In this document: in pieces, positions 57,200 through 64,000 of the stretch
Numbering within the stretch: position 1 is the stretch's first letter
Layout: each line of letters opens with the position of its first letter
Source: Turritopsis dohrnii
Lineage: Eukaryota > Cnidaria > Hydrozoa > Anthoathecata > Oceaniidae
Assembly (NCBI GenBank): GCA_027922465.2
Contig: BQMF02000491.1
Coordinates: 1-64,000, forward strand
Reading direction: 5' to 3'
DNA length: 64,000 bases
The notes under the pieces: model-generated
Told to the model about the DNA's origin: nothing
Databases searched by the model: none
Seen by the model: only the letters and a program-made list of their open reading frames with translations
Made by a program: the position numbers and the translations under genes

Positions 57200-57968
57200 T
57201 TGAAATTCCATCCGGAAAAATGTGAATGACCTAGGCATAAATTTCGATGAGCATCTTTCATTTGAAAAACACAACTGTGAAAAAAGCTAATGCTCTTGTT
57301 CGTATGTTACGGCGAACATTTGTCTACCTAGATAAGGATTGTTTCAAGCTACTGTTCACAAGTATTGTACGCCCCCACCTCGAATATGGTGCTCCCGTGT
57401 GGAACCCTCACCTGCAACGACAGATCTTCCTTCTCGAAGATGTACAACGTCGCGCAACAAAATTGATACCTGGAATGAAAAACCTTAGCTACAAGGAAAG
57501 ACTGGAGATCATGAACCTTCCATCTCTGCAGTATCGTCGATATAGGGGCGACATGATCGAGATGTATAAGATCACCCATGACCTTTATGACAAAGAAACT
57601 ATTGGAAATTTTCTTCGCTTTCGATCTCAGGATAGTCAAAAACACGATCTACGTCGTCACGAATTCACGATTATCCGACAAAAGTGTCTTAAAGACGTTA
57701 AAAAATATTCATTTCAAAATCGAGTTGCGGAACAATGGAATAACCTGCCACCGGACGTTGTGCAAGCACCATCACTCAATACGTTCAAAAGTCGACTCGA
57801 CAAATTATGGGAAAGTGCTGGTATCATGTTCGACATCAATCTGAATCTTGTCGAAACAACAGCCTCCCGACAAACTCGATTTCGACAAGTCGTCAAAGAT
57901 TGAACCTGGTGTTAAAGGCACCATGTGCCTACTTCCAGAAATTTGTATAATAATATAATAATAATTAA
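57200..57968 (+). pseudogene. 5'-truncated LINE (CR1-like), RT C-terminal domain
   Basis: A partial GINFDEHLSFEKH segment before a frameshift near 57270 is followed by an open frame to 57903 with SIVRPHLEYGAPVWNP, LLEDVQRRATKLIPG, YKERLEIMNLPSLQYRRYRGDM and FQNRVAEQWNNLP. These are the standard thumb and connection motifs of this LINE group. It ends with (ATA)n near 57945-57965, a microsatellite 3' end typical of CR1/L2-type insertions. Confidence 0.85.
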
Positions 57969-58171
57969 AAAAAATGTCACTGACTTACTACTGTAACCGC
58001 TGCATATTTATTTTAATTTGTTCACTATTACAAAACTTACTTTGTATGATTGCATCAAGTACTCTTCCAAACCATGGGAAATAGACCGAAGTATTAAAAA
58101 AAATTTTCCCAGTTGTTTACGCACCGTTTTTGCACAACTCAGCCTATATTGTTTTAATATCCAGGGTATTC

Positions 58172-58395
58172 GGTAATAGACCTTTCCCGAGTTTATTTTT
58201 TATCACACTCCGCCTCGTTTTCAATTGCGTTACTATGACAATCGAATCTCTTGTGCTCAATCATTAACACTATCACAATTATTACACTTATTGCACATTA
58301 CTGAAATGAGTCCCGTGACATTTCGTTACCATATTAACCATTGCGAAAACGAGGCGGAGCTTGATAAAAAATAAACTCGGGAAATGTCTATTGCG
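58172..58395. mobile_element. 224-bp MITE with about 50-bp TIRs
   Basis: AATAGACCTTTCCCGAGTTT... at 58175 and its near-complement ending at 58393 (CTCGGGAAATGTCTATT). The arms include TTTTTTATCA and CTCCGCCTCGTTTTC. The centre of about 115 bp has no gene. Confidence 0.85.
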
Positions 58396-60000
58396 CAGTT
58401 CTTGCAAAATTTAATTTGTTGTACTATGGATTTAAACATAATATGAAATGCAAGGTTGTTTGAAAAAGTTTGTCGGTCCCGAATATCAAAAATAATGTTT
58501 TGAAATTTCATTTTCGTTACAGGGAAATCTAATTAAAATTAACACTAAATTAGTGGTCAATGTAAATATATAAGAAGAATTTGGCGGCATATCAATTAAG
58601 GACCGTGCTAAGGAATTGTGTCCTCAATAAGTATGCAAATCGAGGACTTGTGTTTGATAAAATCTGGCAAATAGAGGGGTAGGTCCTCACTTTGTCAGGT
58701 GGTAATTTAACGAAAAAATGCCATATCATGCTGAGATAAACTATCAGTGAGAAAATGAAAAATACATAGGATGTCCTCACTTTTAATATTTTTTGCGAAC
58801 AAGTGTGTTAAACTCGTTTTGTCAAATTTTTTCTCTGCTAATAGGTAGATGGAAGGCTTCCATAAAAAAGGCAACCCTCTCTTTGATTTTGAAAAGGGAA
58901 TGTTTTTATCACCACACACTGCTTATTGCTCGCTGTAACTAAGCAATGTGAGACAGTCCTCACTTTGTTGAGAAAACGCAAAACATTAAACACGTGCTAA
59001 AGTCCTCATGATGGTGCTTCTGACAAGCGGCAAAAAAAGACATTCATTAGATAGGTTTACACCCGTTTTTCAAGAAAGTAGCCTTTTATAGAAAGTTGTG
59101 CAAGAAAATCTACAAAAGATGCGCATGAAAAACTTCTACCACAGCAATGAGTGGCTCTTTTAAATATTTTATGGTACGCCACAAATGAAAGAAAGATGAA
59201 ATTATTTCAAAATACCTCCCTGACGCGAAGTGTGTTTGATAAGTGTACTGATAGGAAATGGATTTGAAGAATCACATTGATCACAGAGGGGAAAATATTT
59301 GTTGGAGTTTTATGTTTCTGCTGTTGGTTGGGCCATTTCTGCATAAAAACTCATCATCATAGCGATAATTAAGTATTTTTTTTTAACTTTGCGCAGGTCG
59401 CAAACCGTTCGATAAGTTTTTTAAGCGAGAAGAAACAGGATAAAAAAGCTATAGCGCCTAACTTTTGACTTGACACGCGCTTCATAGATAACAAAGTGAG
59501 ACAGTCCTCACACATTTTAGAGTATGTAAAGATGATTTCAGAAAAGTGATCCAGTTGTGCTTCTTCAAAAAATGAATATTTTAGAAAGAGTTTGGGGATC
59601 AAGTATACAGTTGCCTTTATCCTCTCAGTAGTGTGTGCGCGCGCGCGAAAACAACTTGTTTGTATATACGCTTCAGAGGAGCAGACATAACAAAAATAGC
59701 TCCTTGAACAACAGGCGCATGCCTGATTTTATACAAAATGCAGATTTGCAACAGCAGAATCATTGATATTATAATGATTAAATAATTTTCATTAATCACT
59801 TTCAAACTATTAAATTAAGATTTTGTATCCTAAAATGTGGAAGAAATTCAAATAAAGAGCAGCTATATAAAAAAGACTTTGGGTTGTTGCAGTTGGGTTG
59901 TAATATAGGGTTTTCGGAATTTTTGGTTTTTCGCTCGAAGTCCTCACTTTATTGCCATTGTTCAAGCGGTGTGTGAAATTTAAAACTGTAACAACTTTAC
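58396..60000. other. non-coding region enriched in GTCCTCA
   Basis: GTCCTCA occurs seven times in one orientation, at 58620, 58683, 58773, 58956, 59002, 59504 and 59940, several extended to GTCCTCACTTTGT, within 1.33 kb. No gene recognised. A CGCGCGCG tract lies at 59637-59646. Confidence 0.6.
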
Positions 60001-62870
60001 CTTGGAAGAAACATCTGTCGACGTACACAAAAAATTTCTTTCTATATGGACAAGTAACAAATAACTTTAAATGGTCTCGACAATACATGAAAGTCATTAG
60101 AAAATTCAATGCAGGTAAAAAGAGTTATTTGAGATATATAGATTTTAACATTGGGATATTTGTAGGCAAAGAAAGTTTAGCATGAAAACTTAAAACACGG
60201 AATTAAAAAACAACAACAAAGACAAGACATGGCTTTTCTGAGTAAAAAAAAAAGAACAAAAAAAGGTGTAAGTAATATTTCTAAAAACGGATGTTGCTCT
60301 TTCCTAGCCCCATTAATTTCCTGATCAGATGAAAAGGAAAGCTAAAGAAAGGTTGGCCAATCATGATTCACATGATCGAGCGCATAGAAAGATGTTCTCA
60401 AAGATCATAAATTCAAGTTTATCCAATTACAGCATTCGTTAAGCCCTTATCTTAAGAAATTCACTGAATTTTCCAGAACAGTATATTATTTCCCCTGAAA
60501 AGTCCTGAAGTGATATATTTTCCCCAGACTCTCTCTTAAAATGTGTTTGTTCTGGCCTACCTTGGGGTTAACAACTTAAACACCGTCAACATAAAGAAAA
60601 TTCAAGCTCAGAACAATGCAAGCATTCGCTGACTTTTCCTGACTTAATTGAAAAAGAACTTTTTCATTTTGACTTTCCCTGACTTATGCCACTGATGGAA
60701 ATTAGTTCATAGGGGCCTATGTTTTATCAATAGAATGTAAGAATCTAGAAGTCTTTTTCTTATATATTTACACTGATTGAAGCTGATAAGATTGATTATA
60801 AATTATGCTTGTTAATTACTTTCATAAATGCTTCGATTTAAAAGCTATTATTATTTATTTATTGGTCAGCGCGGCAGCAGCTGATCTTTCATTCGCATTT
60901 GTGTTCGTCCGTCCGTCTGCAAGTCCATAAATTTTTGTCCCCAGTTGTAGGCTGATACCACTAAACACACAAGCCTTAATTTTAAGGCTGGAATAGAGGC
61001 TATTTGTTGATTGTGGCTTAATTAAGAATTGTTTATTGATTGATAATTACAACTACTTTATCAGGGTGAGTGCGGCCTCCATAAAAATAAAGAGGAGTTT
61101 ACGTTTCTGGAAACACAGATTTATATGCTTATCAGGGAAGCAATGCAATTCTCAATATTGATCGTTATAAGTGATACTGTGATTATATACTGCTGAGTTT
61201 CCTTGCTAGCTACTTAGTGCTGATTTTGTGTTATTAAATTGGTCAGGAGATACGAGAGCTCTGCTACCTCCAAGCCAAGCAAGGGCCTCTATATGCTATG
61301 ATGCATTATGCATTCCATACATAATGTTGATGTTATTTTTTGTAATCTGTTATATAGTTACATCCGTCAACTTAGAAGAGTTTCCCATGTGTGCGTGTGT
61401 GTGTGTGTGTGTAGAAATCTATAGTTACCCAAACAGACAACATCTCCAAAGTGTATACAAGACATTTTATAGTTACCTCGTCTTGTGAAGGTGCATTTGT
61501 GTGCTACTTAAAATTGAATTATTCAACAATATTCTGTGTTAGTTGTAATGTAATGCACTTATTATCAAGCAATGGACGCATAATTTTTACAAACCCTAAT
61601 TATCACTTGAACTCCGAAATGTCTATTTATTCAGTATATTTTAATGAACAAATTATGAAAGTCTATTTTTTATTTCTTTCATAGTCTTGTCTTGTCACTC
61701 ATGTTTCATATAATCTTTTATGTTTTCATGTATGTAAAAAATCATTATTCACCATAGATAAATTTCATTTTTTCATTTTTTTAAATCGAAAGCTTTTGCG
61801 AATTTGTTGTTGTTTTTTATGTTTTATTCTGTTTCTCTGCTTGGCCAGCAATGTCTTATTTTATTAATCTCAAATAATAAGCAGTTGTTTTGCTTATTTT
61901 TTATTTTCAATGAAGTACAACAAAAATGTGTGAAATACACATTGTCACGCATACGAGCACAGTTTTTTTATATTGTCATAAATTTTTAATGATCTTTAGG
62001 CATTCCTTTTCGGAATCATCTGCATAGGGAGAGGTTTACTTTTGAACTCTTTGTGATCATATAACACAAGGTCTGCATAAAATCTTTTGAAGTATATATA
62101 CTCAAAAACAGCTTATTTGAAGACTTAGTAACTTATTTTGACTTTAATACAAACTTTTTTTAATCAAAATCAGCTTTGTATTCACTTCAATTGAGAAAAA
62201 ATCATATTTTGTTTGGAAAAGATCTCCTATAACTTACTTTAGAGAAAACCCCTACATGAAAGCCTTTTTTATATAAACTTAATTTTACATATTCAGGTAT
62301 ATACAAATAAGACATTATAATATTTGAGTGAATGCTTCGTATCTTTAATTTCTTTGATAAAGATTTTATTGAATTAAGTTTTGTTGTAATGATGCTGGTA
62401 TATGCAATCAATTTTGAGAGGGTGTCAAAATTGTCAAATGTGTCAAAACCTGCCTGCTTTTTCAACTGGAATGTGTTATTCTCTGAATCGCTGCACTATT
62501 TTGACCTTCCTGCCGCAAAAAGTGTTTTTCAATTTTGCTTCACAGTCCAACATTTTTCAACTTTGCTGAAATCACTAACTGTCCTGTTGTTTCTGTTAGT
62601 TTTATGTGTAGACATTAATGGTGCATACATAAGTATTTGAGTGAATGTGTTGTATATTTAATATCTATGATTGTTTTGAATTAAATTTTACTACAATGAT
62701 ATATATTGCTTTATGAACTCAACATATGTTTCTTATTCACTATCACACTAGTTGCATCTCAAAAATTCCTATTTCGAGCTTCCTGGTGAGCAAAAGGGTT
62801 TTCGATTTTGCTTTACAGACCATCACTCTTCAACTTTCCTGAAAGCGCTGACCTTCAGGCCTCAGGGCCT
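60001..62870. other. non-coding
   Basis: No supported gene. A (TG)n microsatellite lies at 61391-61414. Confidence 0.3.
61391..61414. repeat. (TG)n microsatellite
   Basis: GTGTGCGTGTGTGTGTGTGT tract. Confidence 0.9.
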
Positions 62871-62874
62871 CTTG

Positions 62875-63002
62875 TTTGGTATTGTTTTACGTGGCTAGCC
62901 TCACTCAGTTGCCATTGCATCTGCTTTCCAGGAGGGGCCACGGCTTAGGTTGGAGGCTCCGAAGTATTTGACACTCATGAGTGACACAAACCCAATCAAG
63001 GG
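62875..63002 (-). mobile_element. SINE 3' fragment
   Basis: About 128 bp matching 47375-47502 (TTGGTATTGTTTTACGTG, GCTTTCCAGGA, TTAGGTTGGAGG, AAGTATTTGACACTC), same orientation. The tRNA-like head is absent, so it is 5'-truncated. Confidence 0.8.
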
Positions 63003-64000
63003 CCTTTAAATTAAAGAAATCATCCCAAAGAGTATACCTGAATGCAAATTCTTCACAACTGACATTTTTCCAAATTCAATACATATTTTCATGTTATCAT
63101 GATGAAATACCACGAGTAACTAACTTTCCTTCATTATTATTCTAATCTAAAACAAAAAATATAAACAATCAGTAAGAGAAAGTAAGTGAAGTGACTTGAG
63201 ACACTACCAATAAAAAGAAATCAGTGGTGAAAGATAACACCAGTCAGGATAGAGAGTAACAAAAAAGACAAAATCTCTTGATATATCAACGTATATCACT
63301 AGCTCATTTCTGATACTACATATTTTACATGCTTTAGTTTCAAATAAATAAATTACAATATCATGGCAAATTAGAAACACTGGAATAATTCTAAAGGCAT
63401 TGATTGATTAGCTCTATTGAGAGAAGCTTGTCAACATTAGTCAAAAGACTCTCTATCAAAGTTAATTTGAAATCATTTTTATCAAAACAAACAATGGAAA
63501 AATCTTCTAGTAATGGAGAGTGATTACAAACTAAAAGTGTTTCTTAAGGGGTCATTGTGTTGTACATACTAGCGTTGGTGATCTTACCAGTAAGATGAGA
63601 AATTACAAGGTGTTCACAGGCTGCAACTTTTAAAATGGTGGTTTGATTTTACCATAATCTGGGTATATTGCAGTAAAATTGTAAATGACACCTGATCTCA
63701 AAACCTTGGGGATTTTATCCTCGAAAAAAAAGTATTGATACAATAAGATAATTTAAAACATTGTGAAATATGCAAAAAATAAGAACAGATGTTTACAATG
63801 TGTCACCAAAAAAGAACATTTTTAATGTTATTTTTGTCGTTATTCTGAATCTCCAATGCCAATTAAACAAATTCTTGGTATGCTACTATTATTCAATAGT
63901 GACTCAAAAAACCACCACCAGAGAGAAGGGATAAATGGAAGGCAAAAAGATGCTTGAGGTATTGAAAGAGCAAATGAGCAAAACAAGAAGGAAGAAATGA
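63003..64000. other. non-coding
   Basis: No gene recognised up to the window edge. Confidence 0.3.

Overview
Organism. This is an AT-rich animal nuclear window with short GT-AG introns and many DNA transposons, non-LTR retrotransposon fragments, SINEs and satellites. My best guess is a cnidarian. That is inferred from the style of the repeats (a LINE with a GDIE-TPGP N-terminus, a SAM-linked integrase-core transposon, a HIRAN cargo gene, a protein-primed polymerase element) and is not proved. There is no bacterial-style operon, CRISPR array or rRNA.

Layout. 1-2.8 kb is non-coding. 2.8-11.4 kb (minus) is the main gene: about 26 exons whose splice phases agree. It joins an N-terminal Cys-rich domain, a SET methyltransferase domain, a second Cys-rich exon, a C2H2-like finger and a tyrosine-recombinase (Crypton-like) domain, with a basic C-terminal exon. 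It carries three apparent lesions. Its 5' end abuts a dead PIF/Harbinger element (11.5-12.2 kb). 12.9-22.0 kb is a decayed Polinton/adintovirus-like element. It has a protein-primed family B DNA polymerase (minus; exonuclease, palm motifs A, B and C and C-terminus all visible) with two short GT-AG introns, a 1.5-kb pogo/Tc1-like transposon inserted after motif C, a 24-bp perfect inverted repeat, and several small uncharacterised genes. Two of these small genes are neighbours that start MARTK, like the histone H3 tail.

22-34.7 kb holds LINE fragments (23.3-23.9, 24.6-26.8), a composite repeat with GGTCGACC palindromes (27.2-28.5), a TIR element (29.5-30.1) and an integrase zinc-finger relic (33.4-33.7). 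34.7-37.2 kb is an integrase-core (IS3EU-like) transposon with roughly 300-bp TIRs made of 21-bp repeats; it sits in one copy of a duplicated segment whose other copy (31.4-31.8 kb) preserves the empty site. 37.2-41.4 kb is a degenerate repeat array split by a Tigger-like element that itself carries a 719-bp element with 5-bp target duplications. 41.7-49 kb holds foldback elements, a 198-bp tandem array, a tRNA-derived SINE and a second copy of the GGTCGACC composite. 50.06-52.33 kb is a very regular 392-bp satellite. 52.6-64 kb holds a Helitron-like candidate, TIR elements, a 5'-truncated LINE, a region enriched in GTCCTCA and a SINE fragment.

How it fits together. Apart from the SET/recombinase gene, which may itself be a transposon gene, I see no clear host gene. 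The window reads as a sink for mobile elements in which nesting gives a relative order of insertion.
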